This document shows, in pieces, positions 1-12,363 of a stretch of 64,000 nt of DNA. The DNA lies in contig CM077115.1 of NCBI GenBank assembly GCA_039619475.1, positions 36,468,083-36,532,082 on the forward strand, in the 5' to 3' direction. Within the stretch, counting starts at the first letter, position 1; every line of letters starts with the position of its first letter. Source of the stretch: Icerya purchasi. Its lineage: Eukaryota > Arthropoda > Insecta > Hemiptera > Monophlebidae. Position numbers and translations under genes: made by a program. Under the pieces are notes generated by a model. That model worked only from the letters and a program-made list of their open reading frames with translations. It was not told the origin of the DNA and searched no databases.

Positions 1-129
1 AAATGAAAATATCTCATACATTAACATATCGAACAATGCACGCGATCGCGTACTCTTATGGGGTTTCAGTGCTCCAAAAATTTTAATCTCCCGACCGCCA
101 TAAGAGAATACACTTCTGTCAGTGGTTCC

Positions 130-720
130 TAAGCTTCGTCCATGGGTCATGTATTGTGTTAGTATCGTGTTTTTTTTTTTTTAGCCACCAGGTATGGTTT
201 CACTTTACCGGATTTCAAAATTTTCGCATTTGGTCTGCCAAACATTCCCGTCGATTTGAAGATACGACGTAGCATACAGTGAACATCGGAGTATGGTGCG
301 GTATATAACGGAACTGTGTATCATTGGACCAATTTTTTTTTTTTTTTTTTTTATAATCGACGATTACGAGCGTGACTTATGTAGCACATGTTAAAGAAAT
401 ACCGCGGGCTGAAAAATTCTCGAAAAAATTACGGTTTCAGCAAAATAACGCGGGTTCGTATGTATCGAAGCCACCATGAAATTGTTGCATGAACTTTTCG
501 GCAAAATACTGATTTCTAAAAACTTGTATGTAGGCGTCTAGAAGGCCTGATTTGAGCCTTCTTGATTATTTTCTATGAGGGCGTCTTAAAAATGAGGTTT
601 ACGGAAATTTTCTGACCACTATTGCAGATTTGAGAGGCAATATAACGAAAGGTATCCCGGAAAATTTCAACTTTATAACACATTTTTTCGAATTTACTCG
701 GTCATTGTCATATTTTAATT
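130..720 (+). pseudogene. Decayed IS630/mariner-superfamily transposase fragment
   Basis: Conceptual translation of the + strand, with frame changes, gives pieces typical of the DDE_3/IS630-Tc1-mariner transposases common in insects: RIWSAKHSRRF near 230, VWCGI near 295, FQQNNA near 436, MKLLHELFGKIL near 476 and DLSLLDYFL-stop-GRLKNEVY near 550. In intact relatives the second block reads FQQDGA, so the catalytic Asp is Asn here, and the usual Trp of FLWG is a TGA stop. Two long T-runs (about 170-182 and 335-352) interrupt it. No terminal inverted repeats were found. An old, dead copy lying 5' of the visible PIP4K exons, probably in an intron of that gene. Confidence 0.6.
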
Positions 721-3472
721 AAAAATAACGGCGATCATTTTCAATATTCATTTCAATTTCAATTTATTTTATTTATTTATTATTATTACTACTGAAAAAA
801 GAAAATCCCTAAAAAAGCGCGAATAGTGGATAACGTTAAATTTAAATGAATCTATCGGTTGAAAATACAAATAAAACGGACGTATTCTTAGAAAAATTAC
901 GAAGTTTAAAATTTTACGATATATTTATAATTCATTAATTTTGCGTTTTTTATCTCTTTTTTTTTTTAATACTCACTTTCCAGACTTTTGAAACTCCTTG
1001 TATGTATTATATATGTTTATTTGTAAAAAAAAAAAAAATCTTAAACAATCATGAATCAAAATGTTCCGATATACTTGTTCCGTTACTTCTTTTATTATTA
1101 TTATGACTGAACTATAATTGTAAACAAAAAATTAACCTTTTTTAAGTTCCATTCGCCGTTAATGAATGTCAGCGATAACGGCACACTGTTTGCAACTTTT
1201 TTATTATAATTGGTATGATTTGATCGAACATTCGATTTCAGCTAAGGAACTGTAGTAATTTATGTGTACAATAAACCGTACACAATTTTTATAAAGTTCA
1301 TAATATCATTTAAATTACACAGTTTTACACTTTTTTTTCTTCTACATTTTTCACTCTGTACTTTTTTTTTTATTAATATTATTATAGTAAAGTCGAGATA
1401 TTAATAGAACATAGATTTCTTTTCACATCGTAAAGTGTTAATCAACATATATTTTCATTTATTTGTTTGAAATTTGCATTTTGGAATATTTAATCAAATG
1501 TTTGTAAGTTAAAATTCAAGTATATTTAATTTGTACGTAATTACTCTTTCAAAGTTACTAATAAAAATATATTTGAATGCAAAATTATATTCAAATCCGA
1601 AGGGGTAAAATAAAGTAATGAATTTTTAGAATGTAATTAAATTTAATAAACCGAATTTAAATTTTGAAAAACGCCAATGTTACCGTCGCATATAGGAGTA
1701 TTTGGACAGAAAAAAAAAAAGGGAGAAAAGTATGATATTTTTTTTTTTTAGAAAAAGAAAAAAAGAGGAACTAATTTTTATTTACCTTTTTATATATTAC
1801 CTAATAATTTGCCAATAATGAATTTTTCAAAGCATTCTTTATTTGAGATTTTCTCCGAAAATTTGTGCTGCTTAATTTCATTTCGATTTGGATCCGTATG
1901 GCATTAATAAATTAAACTTGATTATGGTTTATTCTAAAAATGTGTTCAATTTTTTTTTTTTTGTTTTTTTTATTTTTTGTGAGTATCAGTCTTATTAGGA
2001 GAGGTTTGATTTGGTGTTGGGAAAAGTGTATTTAGAACATCGTAATCTTCTTTTTAAAAAAAAAAAAAACTAATATTATATAGACAGAGTAAACGAAAAC
2101 CATTGTTTGATATCTTCGAGAGGAGCTTTTTCCGATAATTAAAAAAGCACTTTTACGATAAAACTTGATAAAATTTTATTTCCATTAGAAGTTAAAGTTT
2201 TTTCTCTATGTCTACACTTTAGTCATTGTATTTGTGTTGATTTTATCCCTACTTGATACGAAATTTCTAAAATTATTTTTAATTGAAAAAAATTAAAACC
2301 TGAACCTCAGTTGCAAGTTCTGTATTATTATAAACTCTCCAGTTGTTATAATTACCGTCATATTAGTATTTCATTAGTATTTCCAAATCCAAATTTAGTT
2401 AGTTTTATAATTTTATGTCAACTAAAGCGTTTTATTGTGCATGTGATTACGGATGGGATAAAGATTTTAGTGTTCCTTAATAGAGCGAGGAAATATTTCA
2501 TTATTTCGAATTCCTATTGTTTTCATAACAAATCCATTTCGGCGAGCTATATGCATAAATATATGCATTGTTTGTTTGTTTTTTTGAGTTGCATGCGTAT
2601 GACTTTCAATATAACCGATGATATAAACACGCCTCGAAATTACTTTGGAAGCATTTGTCTTTTTATTGGATTTTCCTTGATATTTTACGTTTCCCTTCTT
2701 GTACTTCGACAGTACGAATTATTAAAAGTTTCAATAAGGACTTGGTCCTGCGATTTTACTAGAAGAAACTCGACAATTTTTTTTCAAGCTAAATTTTATT
2801 TTTCGTAATAATTCAACCATATCTGTGTTTAAACAGATATTTTAAGGATCTTCTCATGTTTTTAACCTTACAGTAAACTTGCTTATCATTGAAACTAAAT
2901 TTTTTATTTTGCTCGTAATATATTGGTTCCCTAAATAATCTCGTTTCTCTTCTTTTTTTTTTTTTCATTTTCGCATAATTTGGTGCAACTACATCCGGCA
3001 AATTATTTTAATACCAGAGATAATCTTAACAATAATTATATGAAAAAGTTTTCAAAATTTTTCGTATAACAATTTTAGTAGTAAAGAAATTATAAAATAT
3101 TTCAATATTAATCGAATAGCTCCAGAAATAATTAAAATGTAAACACGCCTGGTATTGCGTTTTTCATCATTTAATAAATAACAAAGCTGTAAGAATGCCA
3201 TTGAAGCGAGTAAGTACGGAAGCCTCCTTAGGTGCAGGCTAGTGAAGGATCAACTCTCGACCGATTTTTTAATACAAGTACTCCTATACACGCGTCGATT
3301 AGATTACCATAGTTGACACTACTGTATATAATAGTGTATTCTTACAATATTTCAGTTCTGGAACAAAAATTATTTCTCGCTTCGGAAAAACAAAAAAAAA
3401 AAACATGCACTTAATAATAAATGGTAAATGGAGATAAAGAATATTTCAGTTATTTATTATTTGTTTTAATAG
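721..3472. other. Intron or 5' flank of PIP4K with no recognised gene
   Basis: AT-rich sequence with many A/T homopolymers. I looked for the preceding PIP4K coding exon (the part ending just before the FDLKGS motif) and did not find it. The open frame at 2311-2808 has no recognisable motif and looks like chance. Nothing else is supported. Confidence 0.5.
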
Positions 3473-3641
3473 AAAATTTGATCTGAAAGGATCGACAGTT
3501 GATCGTGAAGCTTCTGACAGAGAAAAGGAAAAAGATTTGCCTACATTCAAAGACAATGATTTTGTGAAAGAAGGTATGAAAATATATATCGGAGATGAAG
3601 CTAAAGAGAAATTGCTGGAGATGTTAAACGCCGACGTTGAA
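3473..3641 (+). CDS. PIP4K: PIP4K exon: catalytic core with KFDLKGS motif (internal exon)
   Basis: This exon encodes part of the kinase domain of phosphatidylinositol 5-phosphate 4-kinase (type II PIP kinase), which makes PI(4,5)P2 from PI5P at membranes. The translation contains KFDLKGSTVDREASDREK followed by KDLPTFKDNDF and ends LLEMLNADVE; the DLKGS and LPTFKDNDF blocks are hallmarks of type II PIP kinases. The acceptor is ttgttttaatAG just before 3473 and the donor is GTAAGT at 3642. The exon is 169 nt: one base completing a split codon, then 56 codons, so it enters in phase 2 and leaves in phase 0. The 5' exons are not in this window. PIP4K rather than PIP5K is favoured by the sequence of the following two exons. 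Confidence 0.93.
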
Positions 3642-4499
3642 GTAAGTACAGGGTATAATGTAAATTTTTATTTTTTAACATTATCTCGCATTTATTAACA
3701 GTTTGTTTCGCGCGCAGCTTTAGTTTTATTTAAATTGTTGAATATTATCCAGGTTTTCATTGGTTAATGAATAAAATAAAAAACAAAAAAAAAAAAAAAA
3801 TGGTAATTTTTTGCATGTCAAATTCACAACTGTAAACCCCTTATCGTACGGGATTTTATTTTACGAAATAAACGTAATACATTTGTGACTGAAATATTAC
3901 ATAATCTGAATTAAAACCGATTCTAAAACGGGAGAACATTATTGTGTATTTGCTTTTTACTAAGAACAATTCAACAACTTGGGATATTGAAAAAAAAAAA
4001 AAACAATTTTAAGAAGATTGAGAAAACCAACACACCCGGTAAGCTTCAGTTTTCGGCATCAATCGTATTAATTTTGAGAGGTGGTGATTATGCACCTTTT
4101 TATACATTATGTTGTAAAGGTACAGTGCCCGTAGTTAATAATATTCTATGCGCAATGCGAGCGTTATAGTAGCAAAACTATGTAAGACTAATTGCAATTA
4201 ATTTATGCAAGTGCAGACCAAGTATGGGCGTTGACAATCGTACATGTTTAATATTTCCTCCTGCCGAGCAATATTAAACAATTAAATTTCATTTCTTAAT
4301 TAATTTTCATTTATCGCCGTTAGATATTACCCGACAAAAAAAAAAACATAGCAATCCGCTCGTTTTGGCTGATATCGACTCCGTGAAACTAGTTTTTTAA
4401 AATATCTTGTACTTTCCCATAAAACTAGTTAGATTTTAAAAGAATTTAATTAAAAATAATAATTTTTTTTTGTCTTTTGTGTGATTTTCGTGACACTAA

Positions 4500-4790
4500 A
4501 ATTTAAATATATTTGACCATAAATCAGAGGACACAGGTTCGAGACTTGTCTCATTCTGGATCCGGATCGCTCCCAGATATATAACTAATCTGAAAATGAA
4601 TATTGTTTATACCAGAGAAATCTGGGGGAAAGTAAAGGCGGATCCCAAGTAGAAAGGAACTGGCCCCGTATTCTGATTAGATCCATTAGGCTTAGTACCA
4701 TTATGAAAAGCTCAATTTCACAATCCCCGACGCCCCGCTAAAAGGGTATCGGAGTTACTTTACTTTTATACCGTAATATAAGCAAAACTT
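4500..4790 (+). repeat. Possible SINE-like piece with a Pol III B-box-like motif
   Basis: GGTTCGAGACT at 4536-4546 fits the tRNA-type B box (GGTTCGANTCC) loosely, and the following 200 bases are more GC-rich than their surroundings. I could not find a convincing A box upstream or a tail, so this is weak. It might instead be part of an unrelated repeat. Confidence 0.2.
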
Positions 4791-4834
4791 GTATTAGATC
4801 GGTAGAAAAATAATGTCGTTTTTGTAAATGTCTC

Positions 4835-5330
4835 GGCTTATAATAGAGACTTTATTAATCGAAGTAAAAGCACCGTTGAAATCGACCCATTTTTGCCAAC
4901 GAGAAACAAGTTTATTTATTTCCATAACATATAGAATTCCGGAGTTCTGGACGAGACAAACTCTGTGAAGGAGTTTTTTGCGTTATCTTGGTTTTTGAAG
5001 CATTTCTCGTGCGAAAAGTGGTCAAAATGCTTGAAAAAGTGGTAGTCAGATGGCGCGTATGATGGATGAAGCTGAGTTTTATAGCCTAATTCAACTTCTG
5101 CCGGCTCAGTTGTGCGACATACGGCCGCGCATTATCGTCGAGAAGGATTGGTCTTTTTTTGTTGACCAATTTCGGCCACATGCGCTGAAGTTTCAGATGC
5201 ATTTCTCCAATTTCCTGGCAGTATTTCTCTGCTATGATGGTTTCGCCCGGATTCGGGAAATTGTGTTGTATAAGATCGACGGCAGACTACCAAACAGTTA
5301 CCATAATCTTTTTTAGGTGCAAATTTCGAA
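4835..5330 (-). pseudogene. Mariner transposase C-terminal fragment (SETMAR-like)
   Basis: The minus strand reads, from about 5330 downward: QQHNFPNPGETITAEKYCQE, then KKRPILLDDNARPYVAQLSR, and after a frame change HLTTTFSSI, KNSFTEFVSSRTPEFY and LVSRWQKWVDFNGAFTS. This is the order found in mariner (DD34D) transposases: the second catalytic Asp in LxDNARPH, the third-Asp region, and the C-terminal KWVDxNG block. It has at least one frameshift, no N-terminal half and no recognisable ends. The + strand frame at 5050-5316 is a shadow of it. A dead fossil in a PIP4K intron. Confidence 0.8.
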
Positions 5331-5559
5331 AATGTCGAGAATTTGTATAAAATGATCGAAATTTACAACGTAATTCTAAATTGGTCCATATGAATATAAT
5401 AACATAATCACAATAATCCTATAAAATATAACAAACGTTGCATAAAATTGGAACATTTTTTTTAAAATGGGGGGTAACCTAAGAATTACTTTGTAATTAG
5501 TGTGTGTGTGTGTGTGTGTAAAACTAAGATAGAAGAGGCATAACAGTCAACGGAGAAAA

Positions 5560-6345
5560 ACTAAATCACCTGAAATTTTTCAAATGATATCGTCATATTC
5601 GATAGTAATTCAGTAGATAAAATTGGGCCTGAAAAAATAGGGTTAAAAATAAATGCGCAGAAACCAAAAGTAACGACGAACAACGTATCGATATATTAAT
5701 AACAATAAACGGAGAGAATATGGACTAGGTAGTAGATATACTTGCCTGAAATGGAGAATAACTACAGACAGAACGAAAATCATTCAACTGGAAGTAAGAA
5801 GAAGAGTATCTCTCGCGCGGATGGCGTTTGGGAAATTATGTAACGTGTTTCGAAGAAGAAAAAAAAGAGATACCGAAGACAGCTTGATGTGTAAAGTTTG
5901 TAACCGGTGTTCTTGCCGATGTTAATTTACGGAACCGAAATATGGAGTCTTACGATTGATGTAATCAGGGAAACCAGGAAAACGCAAACAGAGCGGAAAA
6001 GAATTATGCTTAATATCAGAGTTAAAAAGTAGACAAAGAATTATCAGGAAGCAAACAAATAGAACGAATAGCCAAATTGAAATGAACTTGGACTGGACAT
6101 GTGACATGTAGAAACCTGCCAGATGGACGAAACATGTGCTGCAATAGAGGCTGTTAATCTCTAAAAGAAAAAGAGGTGGACGGCGGCGCGATGACATTAT
6201 AAAAATTGCAGGAATATCATTTGGGTCCAGGTTGCACAAAATAAGAAGAATTGGGAAAGTCTGGGGAATGCCTTCATTCAGCAGTGGATTTACATAGACA
6301 TAAGGTAAATAATGTAATGTATGTGTAACGCTGGACCGGGGAAAT
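5560..6345 (+). pseudogene. Decayed LINE reverse-transcriptase C-terminal tail
   Basis: Broken + strand translation gives, in order, VFLPMLIYGTEIWSLTIDVI, RETRKTQTERKRIMLNIRVK, NLDWTCDM, then RGGRRRDDIIKIAG and LHKIRRIGKVWGMPS. These match the post-RT tail of endonuclease/RT LINEs, whose consensus has LPVLTYGAETW, RAMERxMLGI, W-AGH, GRPxxRWxDDI and W. Several stops and frameshifts are present, and the endonuclease and RT catalytic core are missing, so this is a 5'-truncated, old insertion in the PIP4K intron. The minus-strand frame at 5922-6371 is a shadow. Confidence 0.7.
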
Positions 6346-7086
6346 GGTTTAACGGTTTTGATGGAATTCACGAATTAAGGGGTTTTGGAGTAAAACTTAT
6401 CAATCCATTGATTGATTTGTAAGTTTAGAGTTAATCCGAGCAAAGTTCATTTACCAGGTGTATTACTAAATGAATAATTCTTGTATACACATATACAATT
6501 AATGCTAGATACAGTTCTAACGATTCTGCTAAAATCCACGAATTAGTGGTTTTAAGGGTTTTAGGTAAAAAAAAAAATCGACTGTTCTAGAAATTGGAGC
6601 AAACAATTTTTGTGTTGATTGAACGTGTATTTTGGATTTAATAAAAAATAGCTGAAGAATAATTCGCTTATTTACCAAAATTTCGCAATGAAGTAAATTT
6701 GTTCACGATATGCTTATATTAGCGATTTTAAATGTTACGCAAATATTTTAATAATGTACTTTCAAAACTGAACAATGAAGTTATGCAACTGTAACTTTCG
6801 TATTACGTGCGCATCATTGTTTTATTTTTTAATGTTTATATGACACTCGTGAATATACTTTAATCTGTAAGTTGGGGATAAATTAGTTACTATATACATA
6901 TCTGATCTCAGTTTGATGTTTTAAGCTTGATATTGCTCCGCGTGCTGTAAAACGTCCTGCTAAAATTACGCAGTATGCGGCTGAAGAGCGCTTTTAATTC
7001 AATAAGAAAAAAAAATTTACGTTGGGAATTGTTTTTAAATAAAGCCGCCTTTCCCAAAAAGAAAAAAAAAAAAAAAAGTATACATG

Positions 7087-7311
7087 TATATATAAATTTC
7101 GCGTTATTTCGTGTTAGGAATATATGTACATATATATTTTTAAATTTATTATTTTAGTGAAAGTACAACGAGAAACGGTAAGATTAATTTTTGATATTAT
7201 ATATAAATTTCGCGTTATTTTGTTGTAGGAATATATGTACATATATATATTTTTAAATTTATTATTTTAGTGAAAGTACAACGAGAAACGGTAAGATTAA
7301 TTTTTGATATT
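7087..7311 (+). repeat. 112-bp tandem duplication next to a PIP4K 3' splice site
   Basis: Two adjacent copies, about 7087-7198 and 7199-7311, differ by a small indel and a few substitutions. Each copy contains a T/A-rich tract ending in attttAG, then TGAAAGTACAACGAGAAACG, then GTAAGA, so each looks like a 20-nt micro-exon with its own acceptor and donor. The true PIP4K acceptor follows 12 bases after the second copy, at 7322-7323. Using either extra acceptor would not keep the PIP4K frame (53 extra bases for the second copy), so these are probably cryptic sites. Confidence 0.85.
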
Positions 7312-7323
7312 TGCTATACACAG

Positions 7324-7594
7324 TTTTTAACTAAACTGAACCTGATGGATTACTCGTTACTGCTCGGCATTCATGACTGCGTTCGCGGAGAACAAGATCG
7401 AATGAATGAACCAGAGAATGGCGACGCGGTTGGAGAAGATGAAGAAGACAGCGAAGATTGTGCCGGTGATAAATCTCAATGGGTGTCTACTCCGCCGGAT
7501 TCTCCTCACGCCCTTATGAGGGAAATGAGCTTGCAGTACGATGTGATGGCGGTTATTCCGGAATTGGACATCTACGCAATTCCTAGTAGTGAAA
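7324..7594 (+). CDS. PIP4K: PIP4K exon: MDYSLLLGIHD motif and acidic insert (internal exon)
   Basis: The exon continues the kinase domain directly from the previous exon: FLTKLNLMDYSLLLGIHD. The MDYSLL-GIHD block is diagnostic of PIP kinases and contributes to the catalytic site. It is followed by a Glu/Asp-rich insert (about residues 30-55 of the exon), then WVSTPPDSPHAL, which corresponds to the TPPDSP segment of type II kinases, and ends VIPELDIYAIPSSE. It is 271 nt, phase 0 in and phase 1 out. The donor is GTAAGT at 7595. An open frame reading in from upstream as far as 7270 is intron; the acceptor at 7323 is the one that joins DVE to FLTKL exactly as in homologues. Confidence 0.93.
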
Positions 7595-10500
7595 GTAAGT
7601 GATCGGTTTATCATCCGATATTTTTCGCCGTGCGTTTTATTTTATTTATTTTTGTATATTGCTTTCTGATGGAAATGTTCGCATAAAATTCTTTTTAATC
7701 GGTATTAATAGTGCGTTATGCTCGTTTGCAAAATTTTGGTCACGCGTAATATCTTTACACTCTTTGCTTAATAAGTTATTTTGAGTTCTTTATAGAACTC
7801 GGTGTAAAGTATGGTCGATTGAATTTTTTGTACATTTAATAGTATAAGCAACGTGAAAAAGATTCTTTTACACTTTTTAATTAATAATCAGATGCGCTAT
7901 TGCCTCGCTAGTTTTAAGACGCTTTCTTCTCCTCCGGGTATAGCGCAATTATTTTCATACTTTAACGCGTAATTGCCTATATGATGAGCGCGAGTATTAT
8001 TTTCAAAATCGGAAAATCACGATACTGACTCGAGAGTCGTAAATTTAAAGTATATTTTACGATCAGAGTTACGCACGTTCGACTTTCAATGTAAATAACG
8101 GATTTAGAACTTTTTTTTTTGGCGTATAAAAATGGAATTGTTTCGTTCGTATTTTATTCTACAGCTGAACTACTTTTCATAATGAAAAGCGGTTTTGAAA
8201 CTATTCGAAGTGTTCGAAACTAGCGTATCTCAACCTTTCGGCCGCGAAGGCGTCAAAGAAATTTTATTTCCACTTAATCTGTAGAAAAATAGACTTGAAA
8301 TTTTTAAATTAAATAAAAAAATATCCATTTCTACCGTTATATTAAAAGGAAATAATAAATTGAAACCAGTTAACATAGAAGTGTATATTTACGAATTCAC
8401 AACATTATGCGGAATATTTAGAAGTAATGACCTCCATCCATATGCGTTTTTAATTTACATATCACATTTATTTTTCGTTGTGTTTGATTAATATAATTTT
8501 CAGTTTATTTTTTTATTTATTTATTTTTTTTTTTTTTTTTGCAATTTCTTCTTGCCTCGATTAATAATGAACGGTATTTTTGTAAATGATCAGAAGTCAG
8601 CACCTACGTAGCTGGCGTAGTTTTATTAATGAAAGCGATCTAAATTTGTCACAAAGCAATAATATTAGATTTTTTTTTTTTCCTATTGATTATATTAAAA
8701 TAGATCTTATTAAAAAAAAAAACTTTGCTTTAAACAAGTTAAAACGTAGTTTTTACAATATGTTTTCATCATTTTAACAAATGGTTGAGAATGAAATAAT
8801 GAGTAATTTACGATGAAATTTCCTAATATAAAAGTCATACAGATGGATTAAAATTAAAAGATAAACTTATTCATATTTCCCGTTACAGAAGATATTCGTT
8901 TTGTGGAGAAAATATGTGGATTACCAAGTTTTTTAACAGCACCATTCGCGTAATTTAAATATATAAAAAGAAAACAAATCAGTTGTAAAATTTGGAAAGA
9001 AAATTAAAAGAAACCGGAAAATATTTGGCTGAAAATGGATTTTCAAAAATTATCGTTATAAAAAATTAGTTTTTAGAAACCGTCTTGATGTTTTTCTACG
9101 ATAAGTTCAACTAATTCCGCTGAAACAAGAATTAAAATAAAGTAACTGAAAATAAACAACAATAATAAATCATTAAAAATCCCATTGTACGGTTGATTTT
9201 AATACATACAATTCAACTTTGAATTTTGTAATTTTTTAACCGTAGCCAATTTTATTTGTTACTTTTGCTGACTCGCATTATTTCGAATAATAAATTCAAA
9301 AAGAACAATGAAATTGCATTATATCTACCGATATGTCAAAGTGTAAATTCTATTTTAAAAAATTTTCTTGCATACTATAAAAATAGAATTCTGGATAGTT
9401 CATTTTCATAATTTTTGTTTGCATATTTAGTACAGAAATAATGTCTTTCTTGGGGAGAGAGGACACATTTTTATTGGTAAATTAAAATCTATTAAATGTT
9501 TAAATTAAATATATGCGTTTAACTTTTAATCGACAAAATTATTTATTCAAGTACCGTTCAAGTTGATCTGAGTAAATGCACTAAATAGTACTATTTTTTT
9601 AAATTACACGTGTAAAATAAACAAGTTGGCCGTCCTGTACAACTTTAAAGAAATAGGTTGAGTCGCGCAGCAAAAAGGTCGCGAAATAATGTTCCACCGC
9701 TAACGGATAAGTCGACAAGCGAAGATTCATTGCAGTAAATTCAGTTTAAATGACGTCAAAGAATTTCTCAAGTGTGCTAAAATAAAGTTTAACTCTTTAA
9801 AAATGCGTTAGATATACAATTAGCGCCCGTGTAACCGTAATTGATAGAGACATGAAAAAAAGTACAAAACAAACGCGCAATAAAAATATTTTATATTACG
9901 TCACTTCCGGATTGCAGATCCAAATCACATTTTAAAAGCGGAGAATATAAAAACTATAAAAAAAAAAAAAAAAAAAGAACAGAGGCAGGCCTTGCACTCG
10001 TTAAATATTCCCAGTGATTACTGGATTAAATCACGACTCTCGCAATGAAACGTGGCATGCATAATACAAAAGTAAAATGTGTTAATACTAGAAAACGAGT
10101 TTAGGAGCCGCAATAAATAGAAGATGAACGAAAGTACGAAGCTTGCTTCAATATTGTTGCGAAGGTGATTACGCTGGTAGTAGTGATGAGAATCAATCGT
10201 AATTACGGTGAAAATTCGACAGTAGCGAAATAATTACAAAGGCGGCATCCGGCTGTGCCAAGAGCAACAGACCGTTACAACAGTATGAACAGTGGTACAC
10301 GTTCGGTAGTAGGTCCCTGGCACGGTGATGAATAGCACGCTACTAGCTTTTGCCGTTCATAAAATTGCCGGATCGGCGAAAAATATTTTTTGCAATATTA
10401 AATACCGGACGACCGATATGGAAGACTAAAAAATAAAGTAAAATGATCACCATTAAACTGAATGTAGAGATAAAAATCGAAGGGATCCGGTGGAAATTTT

Positions 10501-12355
10501 TATGTAGTAAACAATTTAAGCGGTGTGTGTGTGTGTGAGTGTGAGATTTCTGTAGCGTCGAGAAAGTAAAAAGTCGCCCGGTATCGGGAATTGTGGGCGC
10601 ATTGATAACAATGGTTATGTACGTGTGTAATGTTTACATGTTGTATTTATATTTAATTCGCGCCTGTTGAATATTTTTATTTTATTATTTTTCCATATAA
10701 CGTCATATATCATCACATTAGCTATCGGAACGAGATTAAACGATTTACGAATTTTTAACTTTTAAAGGAATTTTTTTCAACTTCACAATTTAATAAATCG
10801 TACATTAAAAGCAAGTGAAAAGAAAAAATGCGCTAGCGATTATTAACTGCTCTAAATCCGTTAAAAACGATAATTATGCAACAGTGCAATAGTTTAATTT
10901 CATGAGAAAACAAAGCGAAGCAAAGTTAGGTTTCTTAAGTGAAGACCAACGGTTGCAGAAACGGCAGCAGTCTTGTTTCGGTTAGTTTCATCCCGTTGAA
11001 AAATGTGAAATGGAAAATGTACGTATATCTTCGGCAGTAGCTCCAAATTCATTTTCGTAGCTCCTCCTCGCCCGTTTTTCCTATTTCAGAAAGCATAATT
11101 ATTGTTTTGTCGCGACTTCGATTCGAACGGCTGTCGTACTACAACTTTAGACCAATGTTTTTGCAAATTTTATATTAGCTTTCACATCAATAACGTTTAC
11201 GCATTATGATGCCGTTTTTCGAAATTTCCGAACCTCTCTTACTTCTAAAAAGGAATTATATTACTGTGTTTTTTAATACGTCTCGACTAGTCTCCCTTGT
11301 GCGACTTGCTCGCTATACTACTTCTTTCTTTAGAAAAATTTGCACGCAAATTTTCCATTAATCACTTGTATCGGTGCGTGGAATAATTCGCCATTTTCAT
11401 TTACTGCTTCTAATTAATCCAGCATAAATAAGCTCGCTACGGGTAATATTAAATGATTACATCGCACAATTTTCCTGGGCTCATTATATAAGAAAAATAT
11501 TACGATTTTCCAAAAGTCATATTCATGAATTATTTTCTGTGGCGCGTAAAAATGAGGGAAGAAATTGTCAACGGAAAAAGTTTGACACGCGTAGTTGTTA
11601 GGTTCTTGTTTTTCACTTTCACATAACTTCCCTTCTTATTTTCTTAAGCGATACCATCGATAACACCGTTATAAAAATATGTACGCCATTTCGTAGGAAA
11701 ACGCTAATTTTGAAAACTCTGAATGATTTTAAATCGCTAAAATACTTTAATACCTATATTTATCGGATGATGAATAAAAAATATTTATATTCCGCAAAAA
11801 ACAAAAAAAAAATAATAACAGAGGATGGTAAGAGTGCGATTTTTTTGTTTTGTTCGACTCAGAAAACAGTCAATTTCAATCTTATTCGAAACGGAACGTT
11901 TCGAAAAAAAATTTTAAAATTATTCCTTTAACGTCATCTTTTAAAATTCCATTTAAGCCTTTTTTTTTTTTTCAGCGTATAATAAAAGAACTGGAAGTAT
12001 AATTTTTTCATATCGCTATTTTTCTGGTAGTTGTGTCCACGCGACTAAATGTTCCTATATATGTTATATTGTTAAATGAAAGCCAGTATTTTATTATGCT
12101 GGACCGTTCACACTTCATGATGATGAAACCCTTTTAGATGCTTAAATGATCGTTTTTCTATATTAATTATGGTAGGGTAAATTTCAATTTATCATTCTTA
12201 AAAAATATCAATTTACAGTTTGCGTAATAATTTCTATAATAACTTCTTTAACGCAAAAACGTAACACAGATTTATAAATAACGTAAAATGATTAAAGGAA
12301 TTTTCATATTATCCATGGCGGTAAAAACGGCATAATCATTAATATATTCGTGTAT
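7595..12355 (+). other. First part of the 7.0-kb PIP4K intron; nothing else recognised
   Basis: AT-rich intron sequence between the exons ending at 7594 and starting at 14635. It holds T- and A-runs (8527-8540, 9960-9976), a short GT/GA repeat near 10525-10545, and no ORF with a recognisable motif. No splice-competent additional PIP4K exon is needed, because the flanking exons join in frame without one. Confidence 0.6.
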
Positions 12356-12363
12356 ATGTGTAT

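Larger units (their letters stand above)
3642..7323 (+). other. PIP4K intron (3.7 kb) holding old transposon debris
   Basis: Bounded by GTAAGT at 3642 and the acceptor gctatacacAG ending at 7323; both flanking exons are phase 0 at this junction. It contains a mariner transposase fragment on the minus strand, a LINE reverse-transcriptase tail on the plus strand, a possible SINE-like piece, a GT-repeat at 5503-5519, and a 112-bp tandem duplication next to the 3' splice site. These are listed separately. Confidence 0.85.

Noticed and set aside
2311..2808. 165-codon open frame on the + strand
   Set aside because: No recognisable motif, hydrophobic AT-rich codon noise in a presumed intron or flank, and no splice or start context.
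5050..5316. 88-codon + strand frame
   Set aside because: Antisense shadow of the mariner transposase remnant.
7270..7323. Upstream extension of the PIP4K exon (open frame from 7270)
   Set aside because: It would add 53 bases and put the exon out of frame with the phase-0 donor at 3642; the acceptor at 7323 gives an exact family match.
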